A stretch of DNA of 47,595 bases from Deltaproteobacteria bacterium RIFCSPLOWO2_12_FULL_60_19 (GTDB taxonomy: Bacteria; Desulfobacterota; Binatia; UBA9968): NCBI GenBank assembly GCA_001798595.1, contig MGSS01000032.1, positions 1-47,595 of the forward strand, read 5' to 3'. The notes beneath the pieces are model-generated. The model did not search any database and was not told the origin of the DNA. It saw only the letters and a program-made list of their open reading frames with translations. Every line of letters begins with the position of its first letter. The stretch's first letter is position 1. The position numbers and the translations under genes were made by a program. Of this stretch, positions 1 through 8,469 are shown piece after piece.

Positions 1-61
1 TGACGGTAAGCACAGGCTACGTTACATACCACAACGCGGCGGGTCGGAAAAGCAATAACTT

Positions 62-1003
62 CTAAGATTCGTGACTCTCCAAAAATTTCTCCGCCTCGAT
101 GGCGGCCATGCAGCCGGTGCCGGCGGCGGTGACGGCCTGGCGGTAAACGCGATCCTGGACGTCGCCGGCGGCGAACACTCCGGGAATATTCGTCGAAGTG
201 CCGTTTTTCGTGCGGATGTAGCCCTGCTCATCAAGATCGAGCTGCCCGACGAAAGGTTTGGTGTTGGGCTCGTGGCCGATGGCCATGAAGACGCCGTCGC
301 ATTTAAAATCGCTCACTTTGCCGTTTTTCAAATTCCTGAGCTTCACGCCCGTGACGCCGCCGGCCTTGGGATCGCCGCCGATCTCCTCGATCACGCTGTC
401 CCAGACAAAAGAAATTTTCGGATGTTTCTCGGCGCGATCCTGCATGATTTTGGAAGCGCGCAGCTTGTCCCGGCGGTGGATCACGGTGACCTTGCTGGCA
501 AACTTCGTGAGAAAAAGCGATTCCTCCATGGCCGTGTCCCCTCCGCCAACAACCACAACTTCTTTGTCCTTGAAGAAGAATCCATCGCACGTAGCACAGG
601 CCGAGACCCCATAGCCCATGAGCTTTTTCTCCGACTCCAGGCCCAGGAGCTTCGCCGACGCGCCCGTGGCGATGATGAGCGCGTCGCAGGTATATGTCTC
701 TTTACCCGCCTGAACCCGAAACGGCCGCTGCTTGAGCTCCACGGCGGTCACGTCCCCGTACACGATTTTGGTGCCGAAGCGCTCGGCTTGCTTCCTGAAC
801 TCTTCCATGAGTTCCGGCCCCATGATTCCCTTGGGAAATCCGGGATAGTTCTCTACGTCGGTCGTGATCGTCAGCTGCCCGCCCGGCTGAGAGCCTTCGA
901 TCACCAGCGGCTCCAGATTCGCCCGCGCCGCATAGATCGCCGCCGTGAGGCCGGCGGCGCCCGACCCTAGAATAATTACGCGATAATGACTTTTTTTCTC
1001 CAT
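62..1003 (-). CDS. trxB: Thioredoxin-disulfide reductase
   Basis: FAD/NADPH-dependent flavoprotein of 313 residues, the usual TrxB length, that reduces thioredoxin in the cytoplasm. Visible motifs in order are the N-terminal FAD-binding [16 protein letters not shown] (residues 13-28), the redox pair CATC (Cys136 and Cys139), the NADPH-binding GGGDTAMEE and the C-terminal FAD motif FAAGDVQD. The open frame extends about 110 codons upstream, but the flavoprotein homology begins at [10 protein letters not shown], so the start is placed at 1003; the upstream part is antisense to moaC. It diverges from moaC across a 57-bp gap that must hold both promoters. No strong ribosome binding site is visible. 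A ferredoxin- or other flavin-linked reductase of the same fold is possible, but the active-site spacing fits TrxB. Confidence 0.95.
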   Translation of the reverse strand: MEKKSHYRVIILGSGAAGLTAAIYAARANLEPLVIEGSQPGGQLTITTDVENYPGFPKGIMGPELMEEFRKQAERFGTKIVYGDVTAVELKQRPFRVQAGKETYTCDALIIATGASAKLLGLESEKKLMGYGVSACATCDGFFFKDKEVVVVGGGDTAMEESLFLTKFASKVTVIHRRDKLRASKIMQDRAEKHPKISFVWDSVIEEIGGDPKAGGVTGVKLRNLKNGKVSDFKCDGVFMAIGHEPNTKPFVGQLDLDEQGYIRTKNGTSTNIPGVFAAGDVQDRVYRQAVTAAGTGCMAAIEAEKFLESHES

Positions 1004-1060
1004 GTTTTTTATGTAGCATAAACCCTTCTCGGACGAAACAATCGACGGACGGAGAAAATT

Positions 1061-1540
1061 ATGGCTAAACTCTCGCACCTCGATTCGGACGGAAATGCCC
1101 GGATGGTGGATGTAACCGAAAAGGGCATAACCGAGCGGATCGCTTCGGCGCGCGGCACGATTTTCATGCAGGCCGAAACTCTCGCCCTTATCATGGAGAA
1201 AAAAGTCGAGAAGGGCGATGCCTTTTCGGTCGCGCGCGTAGCCGGCATTATGGCCGCAAAAAAAACCTCCGAGCTGATTCCCATGTGCCATCCGCTCGCG
1301 ATCACCGCCGTGGAGATATCGCTCAACCCGCAGCACAAACCCGCCCGCGTCGAGATCGAGGCGATTGTCAGGGTTACGGGAAAAACGGGCGTGGAGATGG
1401 AGGCGATGACGGCGGTCGCCGTCGCCGGTCTTACGATCTACGACATGTGCAAAGCGGTGGACCGCGGGATGACGCTCGGCGAGATCCGCCTGCTCAAAAA
1501 GAGCGGCGGCAAAAGCGGCACGTTTATTCGAAAAGAATGA
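1061..1540 (+). CDS. moaC: Cyclic pyranopterin monophosphate synthase MoaC
   Basis: A complete MoaC of 159 residues, the second enzyme of molybdenum cofactor synthesis, which converts the MoaA product (3',8-cyclo-GTP) to cyclic pyranopterin monophosphate. Diagnostic stretches are [12 protein letters not shown] near residue 70 and [20 protein letters not shown] near residue 115, which hold the active-site Lys, His, Glu and Asp residues. The start ATG follows GGAGAAAATT, a clear ribosome binding site. No other molybdenum cofactor gene lies in the window, so the pathway must be scattered. The short gap to trxB suggests divergent transcription rather than shared function. Confidence 0.96.
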   Translation: MAKLSHLDSDGNARMVDVTEKGITERIASARGTIFMQAETLALIMEKKVEKGDAFSVARVAGIMAAKKTSELIPMCHPLAITAVEISLNPQHKPARVEIEAIVRVTGKTGVEMEAMTAVAVAGLTIYDMCKAVDRGMTLGEIRLLKKSGGKSGTFIRKE

Positions 1541-1640
1541 TTCTAGATTTTGGATTTCCTCCAGAGGCGGATCCGCCGAAGTTTTGTGGCGGAGCCGATT
1601 TCCGATTAATCCAAAATCGAAAATCTAAAATCCAAGTTTC
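1541..1640. repeat. AT-rich inverted-repeat intergenic segment
   Basis: The gap between moaC and the next gene holds AGATTTTGGATTT (1545-1557), a perfect GGCGGATCCGCC palindrome (1566-1577), then AATCCAAAATC (1608-1618) and further AAAATCTAAAATCC. The outer parts can fold into a long imperfect hairpin. The wording resembles the segment near 18.25-18.40 kb, so it is probably a dispersed non-coding repeat; a role as a weak terminator for moaC is possible. Confidence 0.6.
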
Positions 1641-1667
1641 TAAGCTGCACAACCTTACCCCCGCCTC

Positions 1668-2843
1668 ATGCCCAGCATATTTCTCAAAAAGGGAAGAGAA
1701 GGTCCAATCCAGAGGGGCCATCCGTGGATCTTCTCCGGCGCTATTGAACGAACCGACGGCGATGCAGCCGGCGGTGCCGTAGCCGACGTTCTCGACAGCC
1801 GCGGGAACTGGCTTGCGCGCGGTCTTTATAACCCAAAATCGCAGATCCGCGTGCGCGTTCTCACCTGGGAGAAAGAGACGATCGATTCGACTTTCTTTGC
1901 GCGTCGCTTCTCCCAGGCTGCCGCGCTCAGGGCTGGCCTGCTCCCCTCTTCCACCGACAGTTATCGTCTGGTCAACGGCGAAGGCGACTTTCTCCCCGGC
2001 CTGGCGATCGACCGCTACGGCGACTTTTTAGTCTGCCAGTTCTTCACCGCCGGCATCGACGGGCTTAAGAGCGCGGTGGTGGACGCCCTCTCCGCGTTAT
2101 TCAAGCCGAAGGGCATCTATGAACGGAGCGAGGGCGGCGTGAGGGAGGAGGAAGAGCTGCCGCCTTCCGTGGGAGTTCTCGCGGGAGAGGAGCCGCCCGA
2201 GTTGGTCGAGATCACAGAAAACCGGATCAAGTTCCTGGTCGATGTGCGGGCCGGGCAGAAGACCGGCTTCTTTTTAGACCAGAGAGACAATCGCGCGCTG
2301 CTCGCATCGCTCGCGCGGGAGATGAGAGTGCTCAACTGCTTCGGCTATACCGGCGCCTTTGCGGCCTACGCCCTAAAAGGCGGAGCGCGGCAAGTCGTCT
2401 CGCTCGAGTCCTCAAGATCGGCGCTGGATTTGGCGAAGCAGGCTTTCGATCTCAACGGATTTTCCGCGGCTTCGTATGAGTTGATCCGCACCGATGTATT
2501 TTCATACCTCAAGAAATCCACGGAGGAATTCGACGTGGTCGTGCTCGACCCTCCCTCCCTGGCCCACAGGCGCAGCAATGTCGAGGCGGCTGCGGGCAGC
2601 TATAAGTTTCTCAATCTCCACGCGCTCAGGCTGCTTCAGCCCGGAGGACTGCTTTTTACCTTCAGCTGCTCGCAACATCTCTCGTCCGATCTCTTCCAGA
2701 AGATTGTCTTCGGCGCCGCCGTGGATTCAGGCCGCAAGGTCCAACTGCTCAAAAGGGTCGGCCACCCGCCCGACCATCCCGTAAGCCTCCATCACCCCGA
2801 AGGCGAGTATCTCAAGGGGCTGCTCTTAAAAGTGCTGGAATAA
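1668..2843 (+). CDS. rlmI: Class I SAM-dependent rRNA (cytosine-C5)-methyltransferase, RlmI family
   Basis: A 391-residue protein with the RlmI/YccW layout (COG1092): an N-terminal PUA-like RNA-binding domain (FLKKGREGPIQRGHPWIFSG, residues 5-24), a linking domain, and a C-terminal Rossmann methyltransferase. The SAM-binding region reads VLNCFGYTGAFAAYALKGGA and the catalytic loop VVLDPPSLAHRR. RlmI methylates a 23S rRNA cytosine in E. coli; whether this copy hits the same base cannot be read from sequence. The ATG at 1668 follows CCGCCTC, so the ribosome binding site is weak. A poorly conserved acidic insert (GGVREEEELPPSVG) separates the two halves. radC follows after 30 bp. Confidence 0.85.
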   Translation: MPSIFLKKGREGPIQRGHPWIFSGAIERTDGDAAGGAVADVLDSRGNWLARGLYNPKSQIRVRVLTWEKETIDSTFFARRFSQAAALRAGLLPSSTDSYRLVNGEGDFLPGLAIDRYGDFLVCQFFTAGIDGLKSAVVDALSALFKPKGIYERSEGGVREEEELPPSVGVLAGEEPPELVEITENRIKFLVDVRAGQKTGFFLDQRDNRALLASLAREMRVLNCFGYTGAFAAYALKGGARQVVSLESSRSALDLAKQAFDLNGFSAASYELIRTDVFSYLKKSTEEFDVVVLDPPSLAHRRSNVEAAAGSYKFLNLHALRLLQPGGLLFTFSCSQHLSSDLFQKIVFGAAVDSGRKVQLLKRVGHPPDHPVSLHHPEGEYLKGLLLKVLE

Positions 2844-2873
2844 ATAGGTGAATCGTGATAAGCACAATTAACC

Positions 2874-3566
2874 GTGCTCGCCAGATACCCGATCAAGGCT
2901 TGGCCCGAAGAGGACCGGCCCAGAGAAAAGCTTTTCGCCCGCGGCGCCGAGGCGCTGAGCGAAGCTGAGCTGTTGGCCCTTCTCCTACGCACGGGCAACG
3001 CCAGCACCGGCGAGAGCGCCGTCGATCACGCCCGCCTGCTGTTAAATCATTTTCAAAGCCTCAAAGGAATCGACGACGCTTCCATCCCTGAGTTGAGCGC
3101 GATTAAGGGCATCGGTCCGGCCAAGTCAGCCGGACTGAAAGCCTGCATGGAAATCGCGCGACGGCTAAGACAGAAGAAGTGGGAGGTGGGCGACGCCCTT
3201 CGTTCTTCGGAGGACGTGTTTCGCCACTTCGGCGAGCGTCTCGTGAAGGAAAAACGGGAGATTTTCTACGTCGTCCTGCTCAACAACAAAAACCGCAAGA
3301 TCCGCGAGGTAAAAATCTCCGAAGGCTCGCTGACGGCGTCGCTGGTTCATCCACGGGAAGTTTATAATCCGGTGATCCGCGAATCGGCCGCCGCCGTGAT
3401 CTTCGTCCACAACCATCCAAGCGGCGATCCCACGCCCAGCCCGGAAGATCTGGAGATCACGCGCCGGCTAAAAGAGGTCGGCGAAGTGATGGGCATCCGG
3501 GTGCTCGACCACGTCGTCGTCGGCCACGACCGCTATTTCAGCTTCAGCGATAGAGGGGTGCTATAG
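2874..3566 (+). CDS. radC: RadC family JAB-domain protein
   Basis: A full-length RadC of 230 residues. An N-terminal helix-hairpin-helix region (LSAIKGIGPAKSAGLKACME) precedes a JAB/MPN metalloprotease-like domain with HNHPSGDPTPSPED, the zinc-ligand signature. The start is GTG at 2874, chosen because MLARYPIKAWPEEDRPREKL aligns with RadC N-termini (family Y-x-I-K-x-W-P/L-x-D-R-P-R-E-K/R-L); no good ribosome binding site is visible. RadC was once linked to DNA repair, but its biochemical activity is unsettled. It ends 6 bp before the convergently transcribed MFS gene. Confidence 0.95.
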   Translation: MLARYPIKAWPEEDRPREKLFARGAEALSEAELLALLLRTGNASTGESAVDHARLLLNHFQSLKGIDDASIPELSAIKGIGPAKSAGLKACMEIARRLRQKKWEVGDALRSSEDVFRHFGERLVKEKREIFYVVLLNNKNRKIREVKISEGSLTASLVHPREVYNPVIRESAAAVIFVHNHPSGDPTPSPEDLEITRRLKEVGEVMGIRVLDHVVVGHDRYFSFSDRGVL

Positions 3567-3572
3567 AGGGGT

Positions 3573-4763
3573 TTAAGCCGCTCTTTTCCTCAGCATGATC
3601 AGCGGAACAATAGCCGCCAAGAACGGGAATATCCCGATAAAACTTACGCTTATCGGCAGTCCGTAGGCGTCGGCGACTAGCCCGGCGAGCAGCGGGGCGA
3701 TGAAGGACAGCCCCATGTTGCCGCTGTAGAGAAAGCCGACCAGCGTGCCCGCCAGCTCCGGCGGCGCGACTTCCATCGCGGCGGCGAAGATGATGGGCCT
3801 CAGCGCCCAGAGCATCACGCCGATGAGGCCGCAGCCGATCCCCAGCGGCATCCCCGGCGAAAGATAGGGAAGCGCCACAATCGTAAGCGCCGCCAGGGTG
3901 GACCCGGCGACTATTAACGGTATGCGGCCGACCCGATCCGACATCCATCCGGAAAAAGTCGGAGCGATACCCGCGAACAGAAACAGCGTTGAGACATAGA
4001 AACCCATCGTGCCGACGGAAAGCTTTAAATGCAGCGTCAGATACAACGGCAAAAAAACCGTGAGGGCGCTTTGCCCCAGCGCCCTAAAGACAGAGACGAA
4101 AAACATCCCTAAAACAGCTCGGTTCTTAACGAGATCCTGCCACAGCAGGCGCTTGAGCGGCTCTTTGCGCTTTGGTGCGTCATTGGCCTCCGGACAGAAA
4201 AGCGCGTAGACCAGACCCACAACTAAGCCGGGGATCGCCCAGATCTGCAACGTGGTCCGCCAGTCGGTATAGGTAAGCAACAACCCGATGGTGAGCGGCG
4301 CAATGACCTCTCCCAGGCTTGCCGCGCTGTCGTGGATACCCAAAGCGAAAGCGCGCCGCTCACGATAAGCGGAAGATAAAATCGCAATGGATTGGGGATG
4401 GAAGCCGCCGGCGCCGATCCCGCCGATCGCCATGAAGACGAGCAGCGGCCAGTAGCTCGGCGCAAAGCTCATCAGCAGGCTTGCAGACCCGATCAAAATC
4501 AAACAGAGGCCCAGAAACAGGCTCCTCCTTTTGGTCATGTCCGCCAGGAAACCGGAAGGGAGGTTGGAGAACCCCGACACGAGAGAGCGCAGCGAAACCA
4601 ACGATCCGGCCTGCGCCATGCTGAAGCCCATCGACGCGGCGATGACGGGGAGAACGACCGTGACGACTCCCAGATAAAGATGCTCGGTTGTGTGCGCCAC
4701 GGCCGTCGTGACGAGCCGGTTCCATGAAGTCACCGGCATTGCTAAAGTTTGAGTTTGTTCCAT
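3573..4763 (-). CDS. MFS transporter, Fsr-like
   Basis: A twelve-helix major facilitator of 396 residues. The N-terminal half contains HTTEHLYLGVVTVVLPVIAA and the A-like loop GFLADMTKRRSLFLG; the second half has a matching GWMSDRVGRIPLIVAGS loop. The start HTTEH...LPVIAASMGFSMAQ resembles fosmidomycin-resistance (Fsr)-type exporters, so drug or metabolite efflux is a reasonable guess, but the substrate cannot be assigned. An upstream TTG at 4811 would extend the frame by 16 residues; ATG at 4763 is preferred because membrane homology starts soon after it. It is transcribed in the same direction as the HAD-fold gene upstream, 68 bp away. Confidence 0.88.
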   Translation of the reverse strand: MEQTQTLAMPVTSWNRLVTTAVAHTTEHLYLGVVTVVLPVIAASMGFSMAQAGSLVSLRSLVSGFSNLPSGFLADMTKRRSLFLGLCLILIGSASLLMSFAPSYWPLLVFMAIGGIGAGGFHPQSIAILSSAYRERRAFALGIHDSAASLGEVIAPLTIGLLLTYTDWRTTLQIWAIPGLVVGLVYALFCPEANDAPKRKEPLKRLLWQDLVKNRAVLGMFFVSVFRALGQSALTVFLPLYLTLHLKLSVGTMGFYVSTLFLFAGIAPTFSGWMSDRVGRIPLIVAGSTLAALTIVALPYLSPGMPLGIGCGLIGVMLWALRPIIFAAAMEVAPPELAGTLVGFLYSGNMGLSFIAPLLAGLVADAYGLPISVSFIGIFPFLAAIVPLIMLRKRAA

Positions 4764-4831
4764 AGTTCCCCGGAGAGTAGCGGCAAGACGCGCGAGGTTG
4801 CAAACTTTCAAGAGATGCGGGCGAACGAATT

Positions 4832-5596
4832 TCAGGCCGCGGACGCGGGAAGCCAGTCATGCTCCTTGAGTCCGGGCATCAACTCATGCAGGCCGTGGAT
4901 CAGCATCTTAGGCCCGGCTGCGAGCAGAGTCTCCTCGTCGTTGTATGAGTGCTCGGTAGCCAAGGCGACGGTGAAGACTTCGAGAAGCCTCGGTCCGAGC
5001 ACGAGCCGCTCCAGATTGTTGCCCGCCTTGATGTAGGACGCCGTGCCGGAGAGGAGTACGATCCGGAGGTGTTTATCGTTTCGCCGGCGGAAGATATGAT
5101 AAAATCCTTGCTCTTTGCGAAAATAGGTTTCTTCCCTGTCGATGATGTCGTCAAAGTATTTTCCCAGGCCGCGCTCTTCCATCGCCTGGTGCTTGAAGCG
5201 CCGTCCGCCGGTCGTGATGAGAATATTCGTCAGCCCGGCGGCGCGGACGGCGCGAAGGGACTCTTCAGCGCCGGGGATCAACTCGGGCTCAGTCGTATCG
5301 TAGCCGTGCTTGTGCGCAATCCTCATCGCATGCTCCCGGATCTCTTGTCGCCTGGCCTCGTTGAAGATGACGGCGGGTTCTCGGCGGTAAGCCGCCTCGA
5401 AGACCAGCGGAATCAAGAAAAGATCGAAAGGCCCGTCGGCGACCCTGCGCAGATTCTCGAAGGAGAGAGGCTTCTTTTTATAGTGCGGCAGTATCTCGTT
5501 GGCAATCACATGGACGCGGTGGATGTCGGTCTCCACGGTATCCGACATCGTCCGTAACAGAACCGTCGTGGTTGACACTGTGGAACTCATCGCCAT
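4832..5596 (-). CDS. HAD-superfamily-like protein with degenerate catalytic motifs
   Basis: A 254-residue protein starting at ATG 5596, directly after AAAGGAGGTCTTT, a near-perfect ribosome binding site; longer upstream frames are rejected for that reason. Order of elements: a helical cap (HRVHVIANEILPHYKKKPLS), a motif II-like stretch ILITTGGRRFKHQAMEERGL, then YFDDIIDREE and VLLSGTASYIKAGNNL, which sit where HAD phosphatases carry motifs III and IV. The usual DxDGT nucleophile motif reads TMSDTV and the motif IV aspartates read LSGT, so classical aspartyl-phosphate chemistry is unlikely. It could be a binding protein or a repurposed enzyme. Function unknown. Confidence 0.7.
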   Translation of the reverse strand: MAMSSTVSTTTVLLRTMSDTVETDIHRVHVIANEILPHYKKKPLSFENLRRVADGPFDLFLIPLVFEAAYRREPAVIFNEARRQEIREHAMRIAHKHGYDTTEPELIPGAEESLRAVRAAGLTNILITTGGRRFKHQAMEERGLGKYFDDIIDREETYFRKEQGFYHIFRRRNDKHLRIVLLSGTASYIKAGNNLERLVLGPRLLEVFTVALATEHSYNDEETLLAAGPKMLIHGLHELMPGLKEHDWLPASAA

Positions 5597-5689
5597 AAAG
5601 ACCTCCTTTCCCGTCGTCTCCCGTTCCAAGTGAAATACTATTGCAAGCGGCGCGCCTCGGCAAGAGGGCAAAGCTTAGTCTGATTTTTA

Positions 5690-5718
5690 TTGACAGCCCC
5701 GACCTCCCTTGGTAGCGT
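5690..5718 (+). promoter_or_regulatory. Sigma-70-type promoter for the histidine kinase
   Basis: A perfect TTGACA (5690-5695) is followed 17 nt later by TAGCGT (5713-5718), a 3/6 match to TATAAT. It lies 50 bp before the favoured kinase start. Its position argues against the longer TTG-initiated reading frame, whose start codon would overlap the -35 box. Confidence 0.6.
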
Positions 5719-5767
5719 GCCTCTAAACCCAGGTAAAAACCGCGTTACGACGAGAAGGAGCGTGTCT

Positions 5768-7489
5768 GTGTCCCGTAGCGACAAAGAAGGGCGAACCTTT
5801 CTCCTGCTCCGTTACATCCTGATTATTGCCGCCGCCTATCTTTTTCTCTTTGAAGGAAAGACCTCGACCCCCGATCTCCTTATCGTTTTGATCGCCGGGG
5901 CACTATTGTCCAATGTTTTGCTCGCTCATCTCCCGGACCCACTCCTCCTACGACCGCTTACTCTAGGCTGTATCGTCTGTGCCGATATCGCGTGGATCGC
6001 CACGGGGCTGTGGCACAAAGGCAGCTTGGGAACCGACATGTTTTTCCTCTACTTTCTTGTCCTATTCCTCGCGGCAGTGGGGCAGAACCTTGTTCTCATA
6101 GTCAGCATGAGCGTGGTCTTAAGCGGGGTGGACTTGATTCTTTTTGTTATCCCCGCCGGGCAAGCTCAATCGATCTGGACCTCTCATTCCTTGATCCGCA
6201 TTCCCTTCATGTTCATTGTGGCTCTGTTTTACGGCTATCTGGCCGAGCAGGCAAAAAAGGAAAGGAGTACCGCGGAAAAGCGGATCCATGCCCTGCACGA
6301 GATTGACGTCGCCATCACTTCCACATTGGACCTTCACGCCGTGTTGGGCCTGCTCCTTGAAAAGATCGACTTGTTTCTCCCGTACGCCGCCGCCACGGTG
6401 CAGCTGTTCGATAAGAAAACAGGAGAACTGAAGCCGATCGCATCTCGCAAAGTTAACGAGGAGGAGTGGAAAGAAGCGCAGTGGCGCGCCGGGCGGGGCC
6501 TGGCGAATACGGTTTTTGAGACAAAAGTGCCCGTGATGGTTCGGAATCTTCAGACCGATTCGCGGATCCAAAACCAGGATTTCTTCCGCAACCAAGGACT
6601 GCTTTCGTCTCTGGAAGCTCCCCTGATTGTCAAAGACGAGATCCTGGGGGTGCTTTCATTCTTCACCCACGACGAGCACGACTTCGAGGCCGAGGAGGTG
6701 GAGTTTGTCAATACGCTCGCGGGCCAAGCGGCGATAGCCATCAACAATTCCCAGCTCTACGAAGGGATGAAACAACTGGCGGACGAGTTGGCGGTATCGA
6801 ACAGGGTCAAGGACGAATTTCTACACGTCATGACGCACGAACTTAGAACGCCGCTGAGTCTCGTCACGGGCTACGTCGAGATGGTTAGACATGGGATGCT
6901 CGGAGAACTTAACGCAGAGCAGGAGAAAGCCCTGGAAAAGGGGCTGAAAGGCTCCAACGATTTGTTAGGCATGATCAACGCGATCCTGGATGCGACCAAG
7001 CTTGAGGCCGGAGCAATTAAAGTAGAGAGACATAGGGTACATCTGGACAATTTTCTCAACGATCTCAGGCTAAGCTGCCAGGTCCCTCTGGCTAGGGAGC
7101 TTACTCTCAAATGGGACTACGATTCCGACCTTCCGGTGGTGACCACCGACGGAGATAAGCTAAAAAAGATCCTGGAGAATCTCATCAGCAATGCGATCAA
7201 GTTTACCAAAACGGGAGAGGTGACGATCTCGGCGCGCAACCTCCTCCAGTCAAAAAGAGTAGAGTTCAGAGTAACGGACACCGGGATCGGTATTCCAAAG
7301 GAATCTTTGGACGTTATGTTTGAAAAATTTCGTCAGGTGGACGGCTCGGACACCAGGCACCACGGCGGCGTCGGAGTCGGACTTTTCATCGTCAAAAAGT
7401 TCACGGAATTGCTGGGAGGCGAGGTCGAGGTAGAAAGCACCCCGGGCAAAGGCTCAACTTTTACGGTCACCCTGCCTTACAACAATTAG
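5768..7489 (+). CDS. Membrane-bound GAF-domain sensor histidine kinase (orphan)
   Basis: A 573-residue hybrid of about six N-terminal membrane helices (residues 15-165), a GAF domain (roughly 185-335: ITSTLDLHAVLGLLLEKIDL to LAGQAAIAINNSQLY), a HisKA domain with phospho-acceptor His357 in HELRTP, and a HATPase domain with N box LENLISNAIKFT, G1 box DTGIGIP and G2 box GVGVGLFIVKKF. GTG 5768 is chosen because AAGGAG lies 7 nt upstream; GTG at 5762 and TTG at 5690 are poorer. No response regulator lies nearby, so its partner is elsewhere. The GAF domain would sense a small molecule or redox state, but no haem or cofactor ligand is obvious. Confidence 0.92.
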   Translation: MSRSDKEGRTFLLLRYILIIAAAYLFLFEGKTSTPDLLIVLIAGALLSNVLLAHLPDPLLLRPLTLGCIVCADIAWIATGLWHKGSLGTDMFFLYFLVLFLAAVGQNLVLIVSMSVVLSGVDLILFVIPAGQAQSIWTSHSLIRIPFMFIVALFYGYLAEQAKKERSTAEKRIHALHEIDVAITSTLDLHAVLGLLLEKIDLFLPYAAATVQLFDKKTGELKPIASRKVNEEEWKEAQWRAGRGLANTVFETKVPVMVRNLQTDSRIQNQDFFRNQGLLSSLEAPLIVKDEILGVLSFFTHDEHDFEAEEVEFVNTLAGQAAIAINNSQLYEGMKQLADELAVSNRVKDEFLHVMTHELRTPLSLVTGYVEMVRHGMLGELNAEQEKALEKGLKGSNDLLGMINAILDATKLEAGAIKVERHRVHLDNFLNDLRLSCQVPLARELTLKWDYDSDLPVVTTDGDKLKKILENLISNAIKFTKTGEVTISARNLLQSKRVEFRVTDTGIGIPKESLDVMFEKFRQVDGSDTRHHGGVGVGLFIVKKFTELLGGEVEVESTPGKGSTFTVTLPYNN

Positions 7490-7515
7490 AACCGACCCGG
7501 CATCGCGCTCATCGG

Positions 7516-8331
7516 TCACGGGTGGGGCTGGATCTTGAGCAGCCGCTTGATGTTGCCGGACATGATTAATCGCAGATCCTCGATCTTGAGCTTCAGGTGG
7601 CGCTGCGCGTGCTTGACGATCTTCTCGATCTCCCACTCCATCGGATTGAAGGGATGATCCGAGCCGTACATCACCCGGTCCGGCCCGGCCCATACAATCG
7701 ACTCGCAGAAAAACGGCAGCCAGCCAACGCCCGAGCTGTCCATGTGAACGTTGTCGTACTTTTTCGCGATCTCGACCACCTGCCTCACACCTTCCACCAA
7801 CCCCGAATGGCCCATGATGATCGGCAGCTTGCGGAAGTCTCTGGCTATTTCGCCGATCCTGGCCGGGCTCGCGTTCTCGCCGAGGCCGCAATGAAAGAGA
7901 ACGGTCAGGCCGTGGTGCTGAGCGGCCTCCATCAGCGGATAGACTTTCTCCTTGTCGTTGGCGGGGCAATTTTCGATCAGCGGATGAATCTTGATTCCCT
8001 TGAGCCCGAGCTTGACCCCTTCTTCCAATACCTTGAGCGTATCCTGGGCTCCGTTGCCGGGACTAAGCCTCATGAAGCCGTGAATCCGGCCCGAATGTTT
8101 CTTCATCGCGTCGGCGATGTACTGGTTGGTCTCCCGGTAATCCGACGGCTCGCCGATCCCGATGGCGAAAGTAACGACTCCGTCCACGCCGGCGCCGTCC
8201 ATCGAACTCAGCATGTCCTCCGCCATGAACTTCATGATCGGCGGAATCTGGTGGATGGCGAGTTTTTTTCTCGCTCCCATGTGCGAGTGCGCGTCGATGA
8301 CTTCGATCTTTTCTCCTTCGACAGTGATCAT
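7516..8331 (-). CDS. Amidohydrolase-2 family metal-dependent hydrolase
   Basis: A 271-residue TIM-barrel hydrolase of the ACMSD-like amidohydrolase-2 family. Metal-binding signatures are DAHSHMG at the N-terminus, GIKIHPL in the middle, the strand-end histidines in LFHCG and IMGHSG, and the late Asp in YGSDHPFN. ATG 8331 follows GAGGAGGAG. These enzymes cleave C-C (decarboxylation) or C-N bonds; the substrate cannot be assigned. It is one of three related enzymes in the window (also 28.7 and 46.4 kb), which share only the fold. It converges with the kinase and diverges from the ornithine-cyclodeaminase homologue 138 bp away. Confidence 0.87.
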   Translation of the reverse strand: MITVEGEKIEVIDAHSHMGARKKLAIHQIPPIMKFMAEDMLSSMDGAGVDGVVTFAIGIGEPSDYRETNQYIADAMKKHSGRIHGFMRLSPGNGAQDTLKVLEEGVKLGLKGIKIHPLIENCPANDKEKVYPLMEAAQHHGLTVLFHCGLGENASPARIGEIARDFRKLPIIMGHSGLVEGVRQVVEIAKKYDNVHMDSSGVGWLPFFCESIVWAGPDRVMYGSDHPFNPMEWEIEKIVKHAQRHLKLKIEDLRLIMSGNIKRLLKIQPHP

Positions 8332-8469
8332 TTCTCCTCCTCAAGGATTTTTTTAACCGTATCTAATGAAAGATTTCCCGTCAACCCAATTGTAGCCTTT
8401 CACTCCGGTTGGACATTTTTCCTTTGTTCGGATAACCAGATAGGCGAGACGGCCCGACACGGAGGTTTC

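Noticed and set aside
71-970. Plus-strand open frame antisense to trxB
   Set aside because: Shadow of trxB; composition is antisense Gly/Ala/Arg-rich and shows no domain.
5690-5767. TTG start for the histidine kinase
   Set aside because: The TTG is part of a perfect -35 box and a better start with AAGGAG lies downstream.
7597-8469. Long in-frame upstream extension of the ornithine-cyclodeaminase homologue
   Set aside because: It is antisense to the amidohydrolase, and a good ribosome binding site precedes ATG 8470.
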